Assembly: GCF_009857445.1 (NCBI RefSeq)
Contig: NZ_WWCN01000012.1
Coordinates: forward strand, 124,001-188,000
Reading direction: 5' to 3'
DNA from: Duganella flavida
GTDB taxonomy: Bacteria > Pseudomonadota > Gammaproteobacteria > Burkholderiales > Burkholderiaceae_D
DNA: 64,000 nucleotides
Below are positions 8,967-18,230 of the stretch, piece after piece. The notes under the pieces were generated by a model. The model searched no databases. It saw only the letters and a list, made by a program, of their open reading frames with translations, and was not told the DNA's origin. Every line of letters begins with the position of its first letter. Position 1 is the first letter of the stretch. The position numbers were made by a program, and so were the translations under genes.

Positions 8967-11420
8967 ATGGACATCCTTCCGCAGCCAGCATACAGCCGTG
9001 CTCCGCAGCGGCGACGCTCCCAACGTGCCAGTAGCAAGACCTACGGCCCGGCCTTCGATCAGTTGTTTGGGACGAGTCCCTATTTCGCCTTTGCCGTCGA
9101 CCAGGGCGGCAAACTGCTGGCATATAACCAGCATGCCTCCACCGTGCTGGGCCCGCTGCCCGCCCAGGCGCGCGCCAACACCCTGTACGCCACTTGGGTG
9201 CTGCCGATGCTGCAAAACGAGGCGCTGCCCACCGCCCGCATGCGCGGCTACTGGCGCGGCGAAGTGGAACTGAAAGGCGTCGACGGCAGCAGTCATCCGG
9301 TGACCCAGACCATCGAGTGGCGCGCCAACACCGAACCACCCTCCTTCCTGTGCCTGGCTTATCCGCTCGACGATTACGACGTCTATGAATCGCGCTTGCG
9401 CTTCAAGTATTTGTTTGAAGCCCATCCGCATCCGATGTGGGTGTACGACCTGCAGACTCTGCGCTTCTTGGTGGTGAACGCAGCCGCCGTAGCGCAGTAC
9501 GGCTATACAGAAGCCGAGTTCCTGCACATGACCATCCGCGACATCCGCCCGCCCGAGCAGCTGGAGCGGCTGGCGCAAAACCTGGCCGCCGCCCCCGCCA
9601 AGGGGGCCGAGCAGTCCGGCGTCTGGACCCATCGGCGACGCGACGGCAGCCGCATGCAGGTTGACGTGTCCTCGCATTCGATCACCTTGTCTGGCCGCCC
9701 GGCGCGGCTGGTGTTCGCCCACGATATCAGCGAACGTGAGCAGTTGAAACTGGCGCTGCAATTGCGCGGGCGGGCGCTGGAGGCCAGCGTCAACGCCATC
9801 GTGATTACTGTCCATGCCGCTGACGGCGACCTGATCGAGTACGCCAACCCCGCCGTCACCCGCCTGCTGGGCCACACGCCTGACAGCGTGCTGGGACGCC
9901 GCCTGGAATCACTGCTGGATCTGCAGATGCACGACGAGCAGCGGCAATCGCTGTCTGCGGCCATGCAATCGCAGCAGGCGATGACACTGCTGCTGCGGCC
10001 GCGCCATCGCGACGGCGCCCAGCTGTGGACGCAGCTGCATGTGGCGCCGGTGCACGCCGCCGAGGGCGCGATCGGCCACCACGTCTGCGTGCTGACCGAT
10101 ATGACCGCCATCATGGAGTACCAGGCACAGCTGGAGCACCAAGCCAATCACGACGCCTTGACCGGCTTGCCCAACCGCGCCCTGCTGAAGGACCGTATGG
10201 CGCAGGCCGTGACCTTCTCGCAGCGCTTCCAGCACAGCCTGTGGCTGCTGTGTATCGACCTCGATAACTTCAAGCTGATCAACGATCATCTGGGCCATCA
10301 GGTCGGCGACCAGCTGCTGTGCGCCATCGCCCAGCGCCTGTGTGATGGCGCCCACGAGGGTGACACCGTGGCGCGGCTGGGCGGCGATGAATTCGTGCTG
10401 TTGCTGCCGGTGGCCAACCAGCGCCCGATGGCCAGCATCCTGGCGCTGTTGCAGGAAACGGTGGCGGCGCCGGTCACGCTGGGCGATCAAGTGGTCACCG
10501 TGACCTGCAGCATCGGCATCAGCATTTATCCGGCCGACGGCAGCGATGCCGACCAGCTGCTCAAGCACGCCGACATCGCCATGTTCCGCGCCAAGGAAGC
10601 GGGCCGCAACCAGTCGCAATTTTACGAGGCGGCGATGCACGCGCGCATCGCGGAACGGGCCCTGATCGAATCCGAACTGCGGTTTGCGCTGGCGCGCAAT
10701 CAGCTCAGTCTGGTGTACCAGCCCAAAGTCGACCTGCACAGCGGCGCCATCACCGGCATGGAGGCGCTGATCCGCTGGCAGCATCCGACGCTGGGCGCGG
10801 TGTCGCCCGCGCGCTTCATCGGCGTGGCCGAAGAAACCGGCCTGATCGTCGCCATCGGCCAGTGGGTATTGCGCACTGCCTGCGCACAGAACAAGGCGTG
10901 GCAGCTGGCAGGCTTGCCGCCGCTGCGGGTGGCAGTGAATTTGTCGGCGCGCCAGTTCCGCGACCACATCCTGCAGCACGAAGTGCGCACTGCGCTGGAG
11001 GAGAGCGGACTGGAAGCGCAGTATCTGGAACTGGAACTGACTGAGAGCCTGATGATGAACAACGTCGACAATGTGGTCGCCGTGATTGCGGATCTCAAAC
11101 AGCTGGGCATTGCGCTTTCCATTGATGACTTCGGCACCGGCTATTCCAGCCTCGCCTATCTGAAGCAGTTCCCGGTCGACTACCTGAAGATCGACCAGTC
11201 GTTCACGCGCGAGATGCTGACCGAACCCAAGGTGGCGGCTATCGTGCGTTCGGTCATCGCGCTGGGTCAAAGCCTGGGCTTCAAGGTGATTGCGGAAGGC
11301 GTCGAAACGGCAGAGCAGCTGGACTACCTGCGCCAGCACGCCTGCGACGAAATGCAGGGCTACTACTTCAGCCGGCCGTTGTCGCCTGAGGCCTTTGCCG
11401 AGTTGCTACGCCAGCGCTGA
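8967..11420 (+). CDS. PAS-PAS-PAS-GGDEF-EAL c-di-GMP turnover protein
   Basis: An 817-residue cytoplasmic protein with three PAS-like segments (about 25-115, 130-250, 265-385), then GGDEF, then EAL. The cyclase motif GGDEF is intact (ARLGGDEFVLL), but the usual RxxD inhibitory site just before it is absent (HEGD). The phosphodiesterase domain has EALIRW, the Asn in NLSARQF, ELTES, IDDFGTGYSSL, the Lys in LKIDQSF, and EGVE, so it should be active. It may be bifunctional, with PAS input setting the balance. No membrane segments. The terminal PAS could bind haem, flavin or a small ligand. Confidence 0.93.
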   Translation: MDILPQPAYSRAPQRRRSQRASSKTYGPAFDQLFGTSPYFAFAVDQGGKLLAYNQHASTVLGPLPAQARANTLYATWVLPMLQNEALPTARMRGYWRGEVELKGVDGSSHPVTQTIEWRANTEPPSFLCLAYPLDDYDVYESRLRFKYLFEAHPHPMWVYDLQTLRFLVVNAAAVAQYGYTEAEFLHMTIRDIRPPEQLERLAQNLAAAPAKGAEQSGVWTHRRRDGSRMQVDVSSHSITLSGRPARLVFAHDISEREQLKLALQLRGRALEASVNAIVITVHAADGDLIEYANPAVTRLLGHTPDSVLGRRLESLLDLQMHDEQRQSLSAAMQSQQAMTLLLRPRHRDGAQLWTQLHVAPVHAAEGAIGHHVCVLTDMTAIMEYQAQLEHQANHDALTGLPNRALLKDRMAQAVTFSQRFQHSLWLLCIDLDNFKLINDHLGHQVGDQLLCAIAQRLCDGAHEGDTVARLGGDEFVLLLPVANQRPMASILALLQETVAAPVTLGDQVVTVTCSIGISIYPADGSDADQLLKHADIAMFRAKEAGRNQSQFYEAAMHARIAERALIESELRFALARNQLSLVYQPKVDLHSGAITGMEALIRWQHPTLGAVSPARFIGVAEETGLIVAIGQWVLRTACAQNKAWQLAGLPPLRVAVNLSARQFRDHILQHEVRTALEESGLEAQYLELELTESLMMNNVDNVVAVIADLKQLGIALSIDDFGTGYSSLAYLKQFPVDYLKIDQSFTREMLTEPKVAAIVRSVIALGQSLGFKVIAEGVETAEQLDYLRQHACDEMQGYYFSRPLSPEAFAELLRQR

Positions 11421-12668
11421 TTATTTTTCCGCTTGCCCCAACGGGATTAGCGCACGCAGGCGCAGCGCAACCAGCAGCGCCAGCACCAGCGCACCGGCCA
11501 GCACCGCCACCACACCGGGCCAGCCAGCACGCCCCCACATCACGCCGGTCGCCGAACCGATCACGCTGGAACCGAGGTAGTAGAAGAACAGGTACAGGGC
11601 CGAGGCCAAGGCCTTGTTGCTGGTGGCGCGCCGCCCCACCCAGCTGCTGGCCACCGAGTGGGTGGCGAAGAAGCCGTAGGTGAAAATCGCCACGCCGGCC
11701 AGGATCAGCGGCAGCCAGTTTGACAAGGTCAGCAGCAGGCCGGTGAGCATGATGAGTGCCATCATCCACAGCACATTGCGGCGGCCGTAACGGTCGGCCA
11801 GCTTGCCCGCCCACACCGAGCTGTAGATGCCCAGCAGGTAGAAGAACGACACCGCACCCACCAGGCTCTGGCTCAGCGTGAACGGTCCGCCCAGCAGGCG
11901 ATACGCGATGTAGTTGTACAGGCTGACAAACGCCCCCATCAGCAAGAAGGCCAGCACGAACAGCCACGGCAGTCCTGCATCCGACAGGTGCAGCCTGAAG
12001 CCCGACGGCAGCGAACGCCAGCCGCCATGCGCCGGCGCGAAGTGGCGCGACTCCGGCAGGCTGCGCCAGAATTCAAGCGCCGCGACGATGCCGGCCACGC
12101 CGACCATGCCCAGCGCCAGCCGCCACGAAAAATGGTCGCTGATGACCGAGGTAATCACCCGCCCCGCCATGCCGCCAAACGCGCTGCCGCTGATGTACAA
12201 GCCCATCGACAAGCCCAGCGACTGCGGTTCGATTTCTTCGCCGAGGTAGGCCATCGCAATCGCCGGCATGCCGCCCAGCGCCACGCCCAGCAAGGCGCGC
12301 ATGGCCAGCAGTTGCGGGTAGTTGTGGGCGAAGGCGCACAGCAAGGTCATGACGGCGGCAATCGCCATCGCCGCCACCATCAGCGGCTTGCGGCCCAGAC
12401 GCTCGGAGACGGCGCTGGAGGCCACCAGCGACAAGGCCAGCGCACCGGTCGATATGGACAGCACCATGCTGCTCTGCGCCGCGCTCAGGGCGAATTCGTG
12501 CGACAGCAGCGGCATCAGCGGCTGCACGCAGTACAGCAGCGCGAAAGCCGAGAAGCCGCCAAAGAACATGGCGCGGTTGCTGCGCTTGAATTCAGGGCTT
12601 CCCAAGGCGATACGTGGAGCGGTGGCAACTAACATGGCTGGCGATTCCGGAGAGATACGATGACTCAT
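11421..12668 (-). CDS. MFS transporter (YnfM-like)
   Basis: A 415-residue, 12-segment major facilitator, with ERLGRKPLM as the loop 2-3 motif and DRYGRRNVLW as its repeat in the second half. This is the drug/arabinose-efflux-like group. I start at MSHRISPES. The longer frame to 12719 would run into the promoter of the divergent LysR gene; a downstream ATG at 12635 is also possible. The paired LysR gene 65 bp away probably regulates it. Substrate unknown. Confidence 0.88.
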   Translation of the reverse strand: MSHRISPESPAMLVATAPRIALGSPEFKRSNRAMFFGGFSAFALLYCVQPLMPLLSHEFALSAAQSSMVLSISTGALALSLVASSAVSERLGRKPLMVAAMAIAAVMTLLCAFAHNYPQLLAMRALLGVALGGMPAIAMAYLGEEIEPQSLGLSMGLYISGSAFGGMAGRVITSVISDHFSWRLALGMVGVAGIVAALEFWRSLPESRHFAPAHGGWRSLPSGFRLHLSDAGLPWLFVLAFLLMGAFVSLYNYIAYRLLGGPFTLSQSLVGAVSFFYLLGIYSSVWAGKLADRYGRRNVLWMMALIMLTGLLLTLSNWLPLILAGVAIFTYGFFATHSVASSWVGRRATSNKALASALYLFFYYLGSSVIGSATGVMWGRAGWPGVVAVLAGALVLALLVALRLRALIPLGQAEK

Positions 12669-12733
12669 CTTAGGATTGCCACAGTAAGCTGTCCAATATA
12701 TATTTAAACCGTCAGTCATACTTTTTAAAGATA

Positions 12734-13648
12734 ATGGAATTACGCCACCTGCGCTACTTCGTTGCCGTTGCCGAAGAGTTAAGCTTTACCCGCGCGGCTG
12801 AACGCCTGCATATCGGCCAGCCACCGCTCAGTCACCAGATCCAGCAGTTGGAAGCGGAGGTAGGCGCGCAGTTGCTGGAACGCAGCAAGCGCTGGGTGCG
12901 CCTGACGGAAGCGGGCAAGCTGTTCCTTGAGGATGCGCGCCGCGTGCTGGCTTTGTCAGACCAGGCGATGCAGACCGCGCGCCGGGCCGAGCGTGGTGAG
13001 GCTGGCGAGCTGCGTGTCGGCTTCACTTTTTCGACGCCGCTGACGCCGCTGTTTGCGGCCGTCATCAACCGCTATCGCCAGCAGTATCCGGGCGTGCAGC
13101 TGACCTTGCAGGAGATGTCGACCATCGGCCAGATCGAAGCGCTGGCCGCGCGCGAGCTGGACCTCGGCCTGGTACGGCCGCCGGAACTGACCTTGCCGGA
13201 ATCGGTGGAGTTGACGATTTTGCGGCGCGATCCGCTGGTGATGGTGCTGCCAATCCGCCATCCGCTGGCCCAAAAGGAAAGCATCGCCATCAATGATTTG
13301 AAAGGGGAACCGCTGGTGATGTATCCGGAGAGTGCCGGCACCGGCATCCATCCGCAGATCAATCGTCTGTGCCGGGAGGCCGGCTTCAAGCCGACCATTG
13401 CGATGGAGGCTGGAGAAGCCTCCACCATCATTGGCTTGGTCGCTGCGGGTTGCGGCGTGTCGGTGCTGCCGAGTTCTTTCGACATCATCCGCATGAGCGA
13501 GGTCTGCTATCGCCCGCTGGCCGATGCGTCGGCCACCACCGCGCTGTATCTGGCGAAACGCAAGGATGCCATATCGCCTTTAGTGGCGGCCTTCGTTGAA
13601 GTAGCCGCCGAAGCCAGCCGTCGCTCCCGCGAAAGCGGGAGTCCATAG
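12734..13648 (+). CDS. LysR-family transcriptional regulator
   Basis: A 304-residue LysR regulator (MELRHLRYFVAVAEELSFTRAAERL) of the benzoate/catechol-type subgroup. It is divergent from the MFS gene. The last residues (RRSRESGSP) are encoded by the left hairpin of a dispersed palindromic repeat at 13619-13690. The native stop has therefore probably been replaced, and the C-terminal tail is repeat-derived. Confidence 0.92.
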   Translation: MELRHLRYFVAVAEELSFTRAAERLHIGQPPLSHQIQQLEAEVGAQLLERSKRWVRLTEAGKLFLEDARRVLALSDQAMQTARRAERGEAGELRVGFTFSTPLTPLFAAVINRYRQQYPGVQLTLQEMSTIGQIEALAARELDLGLVRPPELTLPESVELTILRRDPLVMVLPIRHPLAQKESIAINDLKGEPLVMYPESAGTGIHPQINRLCREAGFKPTIAMEAGEASTIIGLVAAGCGVSVLPSSFDIIRMSEVCYRPLADASATTALYLAKRKDAISPLVAAFVEVAAEASRRSRESGSP

Positions 13649-13690
13649 AACGCGAGCTCAGCATGGGCTCCCGCCTACGCGGGAGCGACG
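13619..13690. repeat. REP-type palindromic doublet
   Basis: Two hairpins back to back: one based on CTCCCGCGAAAGCGGGAG (about 13623-13640), the other on CTCCCGCCTACGCGGGAG (about 13668-13685). The whole unit is bounded by perfect arms CGTCGCTCCCGCG and CGCGGGAGCGACG. It lies between the convergent LysR gene and the unknown gene and overlaps the LysR 3' end. The layout is that of REP/BIME elements mobilised by REP-associated tyrosine transposases. No transposase is present nearby. Confidence 0.8.
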
Positions 13691-14578
13691 TCAGGAGTAG
13701 TCCGCGTCGAGTTCGGAACCAGCGTAGTTTTCCAGTTCCGCGAACAGCGTTTTCATGGCCGTACGGCCCTTGATATTTTGCAGCACAGTACAGTGATTGC
13801 GATAACTCTCAATCCGCTCCAGCAGCACCGGATGATGCTGCACCGGCACCTTGGCCAGCAGCGCGGCCCAACCTGCTTCGTAGTCCGGCTTGTTCTTGCG
13901 CACCGCTTTGACGAAGCGCTCGAACTCCTTCTGGCCGGTACGCGCCACGATCATGCCGCCGCCCTCCACCGCAAAGATGATGGCCAGCGCAATCACGCCT
14001 TCCGCATTCAGATCGGCATCGCTGACCGGGCCTTCGGTGTTGTGGCGGCGCAGCCAGTTAGCCAGCCGCACCACCGCCTGCACTTCCTTGCGCTGCTTGA
14101 ACTGCACCGCGTAACGCGCCGTGCCGTCCCAGTTCTGGTTCGGATCGGTCAGGCAAATGTCGACAAACTTGTCGCGCATGCGGCGTGCCGCGTACACGGG
14201 ATCCGTGTCGTACTCGCCGACCAGCGCGTCTTCCGGCATCGCGACCAGATCCTTGATCATGCGGAAGCCCACCTGGAACGCGTGTTCCGCGCCTTCGTCG
14301 ATCAGCAAGTCCAGCGCGGCCAAATCATCGCCATCCGGCAGCTCGTGATCCAGGCCCAGCGACACGCAGCCAGCGGTCAGCTGCAATGCCTTCTGGATGC
14401 CTTCTGCCGTGCGGTCGTTGGTGAACTTCTCGGCCACCATGGCAGTGATGCCGGTCAGTTCATCGGCCAGCGCGTAGGCGGCGTCATCGTCCGGATGGGC
14501 CACCAGTTGCTGGATCGCGCGCGTCAGGCGTGGCAGGCTTTCTACTACGAGTGCTGGCAGCATCGATGCACCACTCAT
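13691..14578 (-). CDS. Hypothetical protein, J-domain cluster gene 4
   Basis: A 295-residue cytoplasmic protein, not recognised. It begins MSGASMLPALVVESLPRL, is mostly helical, and has no membrane segment or obvious catalytic motif. Its ATG shares a base with the stop of the upstream gene (TGATG at 14580-14576), so the two are translationally coupled. It is the last gene of a four-gene cluster led by a short J-domain protein. Its stop is one base from a REP doublet that may act as the transcript end. Confidence 0.8.
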   Translation of the reverse strand: MSGASMLPALVVESLPRLTRAIQQLVAHPDDDAAYALADELTGITAMVAEKFTNDRTAEGIQKALQLTAGCVSLGLDHELPDGDDLAALDLLIDEGAEHAFQVGFRMIKDLVAMPEDALVGEYDTDPVYAARRMRDKFVDICLTDPNQNWDGTARYAVQFKQRKEVQAVVRLANWLRRHNTEGPVSDADLNAEGVIALAIIFAVEGGGMIVARTGQKEFERFVKAVRKNKPDYEAGWAALLAKVPVQHHPVLLERIESYRNHCTVLQNIKGRTAMKTLFAELENYAGSELDADYS

Positions 14579-15354
14579 CACGAGAAGATGTTGGTGCCGA
14601 CCGAGCGGCGCGAGGTTTTCGCAACGCGCGTGGACGGTACTTGCTTGCGCAGGCGGTACAGCAGCTCTTTGGTCGAGCGCTGCAGGATGGTCGGCTCGGC
14701 GTCCGGATCATCGTCGTACTCGGCATCGGCCAGGTCGGCGCTGTGGCGGAATTCCGGGAACAGCTCGAACAGCGCGCGGTCCCAGCCGTCTTCCGACGCC
14801 TGCGCCAGCGCGATGGCCACCGGCACCACATCGCTGTCGGACGCGGTCTGGCCGGTCAGGTACGGACCTTTCGAAATTACTTCGCCGGCCACTTCCAAGA
14901 TTTCCTTCGGCGCCAGCGAGAACAGGATGGCGAAGATGGTCGCGCCATGGTCGGTGGCCGAAGCGGCCGCCAGCAGTTCGTTGCGGCGCTCTTCGTCGTC
15001 GGTGGCAAACGCCACGCCGTGGATGTGGGCGAACAGCGATTCAGCGATGCGCTCAGGATCATCCTCGATCTGATCGTCCGGCCAGGTAGCGGCGATGAAG
15101 GCCAGGCTGTCCGCCCAGGCTTTCGGCGGCACCAGCAGGGTCGCCAGCGACATCTTGCCGCCGTCGAAACCGGCCATGTGCAGCGCGGTCACTTGCGGTG
15201 GAATGTTGTTGAGCACTTCCACCACGGCCAGGTCGCCGTACTGGTCGGCGGCTTCGGAAAACGCCTGCTCGGCATGGCTCAGCGAGCCGGCCAGCACCAG
15301 TTCCGTGACTTGCTTGCTCAGCGCAGGCAGGTTGCTCTTGATGTCATCGGACAT
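14578..15354 (-). CDS. Hypothetical protein, J-domain cluster gene 3
   Basis: A 258-residue acidic cytoplasmic protein starting MSDDIKSNLPALSKQ. No known domain recognised; it has long helical stretches and acidic patches (WPDDQIEDDPERIAE, AEYDDDPDAEP). The start lies 2 bp after the stop of the preceding gene. The open frame extends upstream only as Arg-rich out-of-frame sequence. Its size, acidity and coupling suggest it works in a complex with its neighbours. Confidence 0.8.
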   Translation of the reverse strand: MSDDIKSNLPALSKQVTELVLAGSLSHAEQAFSEAADQYGDLAVVEVLNNIPPQVTALHMAGFDGGKMSLATLLVPPKAWADSLAFIAATWPDDQIEDDPERIAESLFAHIHGVAFATDDEERRNELLAAASATDHGATIFAILFSLAPKEILEVAGEVISKGPYLTGQTASDSDVVPVAIALAQASEDGWDRALFELFPEFRHSADLADAEYDDDPDAEPTILQRSTKELLYRLRKQVPSTRVAKTSRRSVGTNIFS

Positions 15355-15356
15355 GC

Positions 15357-15857
15357 TTATTCTCCATCCTGGTCGAACATCTGCGCGAAGTCGTCGCTCG
15401 CGCCATCTTCGTCTTCGATATCGTCGCCATCGTCGTTGGCCGACAGCTGGTCCAGCGACTGGTCGTCGTCGTCCCACTTGCGCGGATTCTTGTGCAGGAA
15501 GGCGGTGATGATGGCCTGGCGCGCCAGGTCTGGCATGCTCTCGCCGATTGCTTCATACATGCGCGCCGCTTCGTCGCCCTTGCAGGAAGCCATGGCGAAC
15601 ACGCGCGCGGCGTCGCCGAACTCGTAGTCTTCCGCTTCGGCCAGCAGGCCTTTCGGATTGTTGAACTCGATGTGGTCGACCAGCGCGAAGGCCAGCATGT
15701 TGACGTCCTCGATGCCGCCGCCGTCGGCGTATTCGCCCACCAGCGCGTCCACCATGCGCTGGTAGTTCTTGCGATCCGGCGGATCGCCCAGGATGCCTTC
15801 GATCTGGCCTTCCAGCTCGCGCGATTGATAGGCGAATTCCGGGTGTACTTTTCTCAT
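15357..15857 (-). CDS. Hypothetical acidic protein, J-domain cluster gene 2
   Basis: A 166-residue protein beginning MRKVHPEFAYQSRELEGQIEG. The last 40 residues are a strongly acidic tail (WDDDDQSLDQL, DDGDDIEDEDGASDD). Helical, no signal peptide, family not recognised. It sits 26 bp downstream of the J-domain gene and 2 bp before gene 3, in one apparent operon. An acidic tail beside a J-domain protein could suit a chaperone adaptor, but that is speculation. Confidence 0.78.
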   Translation of the reverse strand: MRKVHPEFAYQSRELEGQIEGILGDPPDRKNYQRMVDALVGEYADGGGIEDVNMLAFALVDHIEFNNPKGLLAEAEDYEFGDAARVFAMASCKGDEAARMYEAIGESMPDLARQAIITAFLHKNPRKWDDDDQSLDQLSANDDGDDIEDEDGASDDFAQMFDQDGE

Positions 15858-15883
15858 TGCTTACTTTCTTAAAACAGGTTGGT

Positions 15884-16177
15884 TCACGCGGCAGGCAGCG
15901 TGGTGCCATGCAGGGCAAAGACCGAACGCCACAGCTGATACGCTTCCGCTTCCGCATCGATGATGATGCGGTGGTTGACGCTCTGGTTGTATTCTTCACG
16001 CTTGACCGGGTCCGACAGGATCTCGTAGGCCTTGGTCACTGCCTTGAAGCGCGCATCCGCGCCGGGCGCCGGATTGCGGTCCGGGTGATAACGCATGGCC
16101 AGCGAACGATAGACCTTTTTGATCTCATCTTCCGTGGCGTTAGGCGCGATACCCAGTGTGTTGTAATAATTTTCCAT
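15884..16177 (-). CDS. Short J-domain protein (DnaJ family)
   Basis: A 97-residue protein made of little more than a J domain: MENYYNTLGIAPNATEDEIKK, helix II, and the Hsp70-stimulating HPD motif (MRYHPDRNP), ending in a 30-residue tail. It lacks the Gly/Phe, zinc-finger and C-terminal substrate domains of DnaJ, so it is a type III J protein that should recruit DnaK to a specific client. It is the first gene of a cluster with three unknown cytoplasmic proteins, which are candidate clients or partners. It diverges from glnS. Confidence 0.9.
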   Translation of the reverse strand: MENYYNTLGIAPNATEDEIKKVYRSLAMRYHPDRNPAPGADARFKAVTKAYEILSDPVKREEYNQSVNHRIIIDAEAEAYQLWRSVFALHGTTLPAA

Positions 16178-16309
16178 TTTGGAAACTCCGGGCTGTGTTG
16201 CGCTGCAAATAAATCGCAAATTAATCGATCATTATACCGTGCTGCCATATCCCCACTGGCAATACGGTAAAATGCAGCAATATAGAACTTTTGCACAGCC
16301 AACTTTCAG

Positions 16310-18076
16310 ATGAGCAACGATAAAAACAGCCCAGCGCCAGCACTACCATCCAATTTCCTGCGCGCCATCGTCGAATCCGACCTCGCAGCCGGTACCCACG
16401 TCCGCGAAGGCATGCCGACCGTTATCACCCGCTTCCCGCCAGAACCGAACGGCTACCTGCACATTGGCCACGCCAAGTCGATCTGCCTCAATTTTGGGCT
16501 GGCGCGCGATTATCAAGGCCGTTGCAACCTGCGTTTCGACGATACCAACCCGGCCAAGGAAGAGCAGGAATACGTCGACACCATCATCGACAGCGTGAAA
16601 TGGCTGGGCTTTGACTACGACTACCCGGCAGCGGGCGGCGGCGTTGAGCACCACCTGCACTACGCCTCGGATTACTTCGAGCAGCTGTACCAGATGGCTG
16701 AATACCTGATCGAGCAAGGCTATGCCTACGTCGACAGCCAGTCGGCCGAAGACATGGCAGCCAACCGCGGCAACTTCAGCACGCCGGGCACCAACTCGCC
16801 GTTCCGCAATCGTCCTGCGGCTGAATCGCTGCAGATCTTCCGCGACATGAAAGCCGGCAAATACGCCGACGGCGAGCACATCCTGCGCGCCAAGATCAGC
16901 GAAGATGCGATGTCGGCGCCGAATATGAACCTGCGCGACCCAGCCATCTACCGTATTCGTCACGCCCACCACGTGCGTACCGGCGACGCCTGGTGCATCT
17001 ACCCGATGTACGACTACACGCACCCGATTTCGGACGCGCTGGAAAACATTACCCACTCGATCTGCACGCTGGAATTCCAGGACCACCGCCCGTTCTACGA
17101 CTGGCTGCTGGAAACCCTGTCGAAAGGCGGCTTCTTCAAGCTGCCAGTGCCGCGCCAGTACGAATTCTCGCGCCTGAACCTGACCTACGTGGTCACCTCC
17201 AAGCGCAAGCTGCGCCAGCTGGTGGAAGAGAAGATTGTCGACGGCTGGGACGACCCGCGCATGCCAACCATCGTCGGCCTGCGCCGCCGTGGCTACACGC
17301 CGGAAGCGATCAAGCTGTTCTGCGAACGCATCGGCGTCACCAAGGCTGACGGCTGGATCGACATGAGCACGCTGGAAGGCTGCGTGCGTGAAGACCTGGA
17401 TCCGAAAGCACCGCGCGCCACTGCCGTACTGCGTCCGCTGAAACTGATCGTCGACAACTATCCTGAAGGCCAGACCGAAGAGTGCACCTCGCCGGTCCAC
17501 CCGCACCACCCGGAAATGGGCGTGCGTACCTTCCCGTTCTCGCGCGAGCTGTGGATCGAGGAAGACGACTTCATGGAAACCCCGGTCAAGGGCTACTTCC
17601 GCTACACCCCGCCGGTCGGCGACCAGCCGGGCAGCCGCGTGCGCCTGCGTCACGGCTTCGTGACCGAGTGCGTCGGCTACGACAAGGATGAAAACGGCAA
17701 GGTCATCGCCGTGCACGTGAAGTACTTTGAAGATTCCAAATCCGGCACGCCGGGATCGGACAACTACAAAGTCAAGGGCAATATCCACTGGGTATCGGCC
17801 GCTGCCGCGCTGGAAGCCGAAGTGCGCCTGTACGACCGCCTGTTCACCGACGCCCAGCCGGATGCCGGTGGCAAGGACTTCATCTCCCTGTTGAACCCGA
17901 ACGCCAAGGAAGTGATCACCGCCTACCTGGAACCTGGCATGAGCGCCGCCCAGGCCGACCAGCGCTACCAGTTCGAACGCCACGGCTACTTCGTTGCCGA
18001 CCGCGTCGATTCGCAGCCAGGCAAGCCGGTGTTCAACCGCATTGTCACGCTGAAGGATAGCTGGGTCGCCAAGTAA
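16310..18076 (+). CDS. glnS: Glutaminyl-tRNA synthetase
   Basis: A 588-residue class I synthetase charging tRNA-Gln. The HIGH motif is in YLHIGHAKS (about residue 51), preceded by TRFPPEPNG. The KMSKS loop is the VTSKRKL variant seen in the GlnRS/GluRS group. The C-terminal anticodon-binding barrels are complete (RVRLRHGFVTECVGYDKDENGKV). Full length for the family. An intrinsic terminator follows within about 20 bp. Confidence 0.98.
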   Translation: MSNDKNSPAPALPSNFLRAIVESDLAAGTHVREGMPTVITRFPPEPNGYLHIGHAKSICLNFGLARDYQGRCNLRFDDTNPAKEEQEYVDTIIDSVKWLGFDYDYPAAGGGVEHHLHYASDYFEQLYQMAEYLIEQGYAYVDSQSAEDMAANRGNFSTPGTNSPFRNRPAAESLQIFRDMKAGKYADGEHILRAKISEDAMSAPNMNLRDPAIYRIRHAHHVRTGDAWCIYPMYDYTHPISDALENITHSICTLEFQDHRPFYDWLLETLSKGGFFKLPVPRQYEFSRLNLTYVVTSKRKLRQLVEEKIVDGWDDPRMPTIVGLRRRGYTPEAIKLFCERIGVTKADGWIDMSTLEGCVREDLDPKAPRATAVLRPLKLIVDNYPEGQTEECTSPVHPHHPEMGVRTFPFSRELWIEEDDFMETPVKGYFRYTPPVGDQPGSRVRLRHGFVTECVGYDKDENGKVIAVHVKYFEDSKSGTPGSDNYKVKGNIHWVSAAAALEAEVRLYDRLFTDAQPDAGGKDFISLLNPNAKEVITAYLEPGMSAAQADQRYQFERHGYFVADRVDSQPGKPVFNRIVTLKDSWVAK

Positions 18077-18095
18077 GCACCCTGCTCTTCCCTCC

Positions 18096-18128
18096 TAAAA
18101 ACGGCACCAATTTGGTGCCGTTTTTTAT
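18096..18128 (+). terminator. Rho-independent terminator of glnS
   Basis: A perfect stem AAAACGGCACCAA / TTGGTGCCGTTTT followed by a T run, 20 bp after the glnS stop. Confidence 0.93.
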
Positions 18129-18169
18129 TAACACTTCGTCTAAGACAAATGACATTCCAGCAAAATTAC

Positions 18170-18199
18170 TTGACTTGCTGAATGGTTGTTTCCTATAGT
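18170..18199 (+). promoter_or_regulatory. Sigma-70-type promoter for the CHASE kinase
   Basis: TTGACT (18170-18175), 18-bp spacer, TATAGT (18194-18199). The predicted transcript would start near 18206, before GTG 18231 but after TTG 18186, so it helps choose the start codon. Confidence 0.6.
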
Positions 18200-18230
18200 C
18201 AAAAGACTATCGGTTGTTCAAGAGGATGCA

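Noticed and set aside
9909..11339. 476-codon antisense frame over the GGDEF-EAL gene
   Set aside because: No domain, no ribosome site; GGDEF and EAL motifs lie on the plus strand.
16343..17983. 546-codon open frame antisense to glnS
   Set aside because: A shadow of high-GC codon usage; glnS on the other strand is full length with all motifs, and this frame shows no domain and a His/Val/Gln-rich composition typical of antisense frames.
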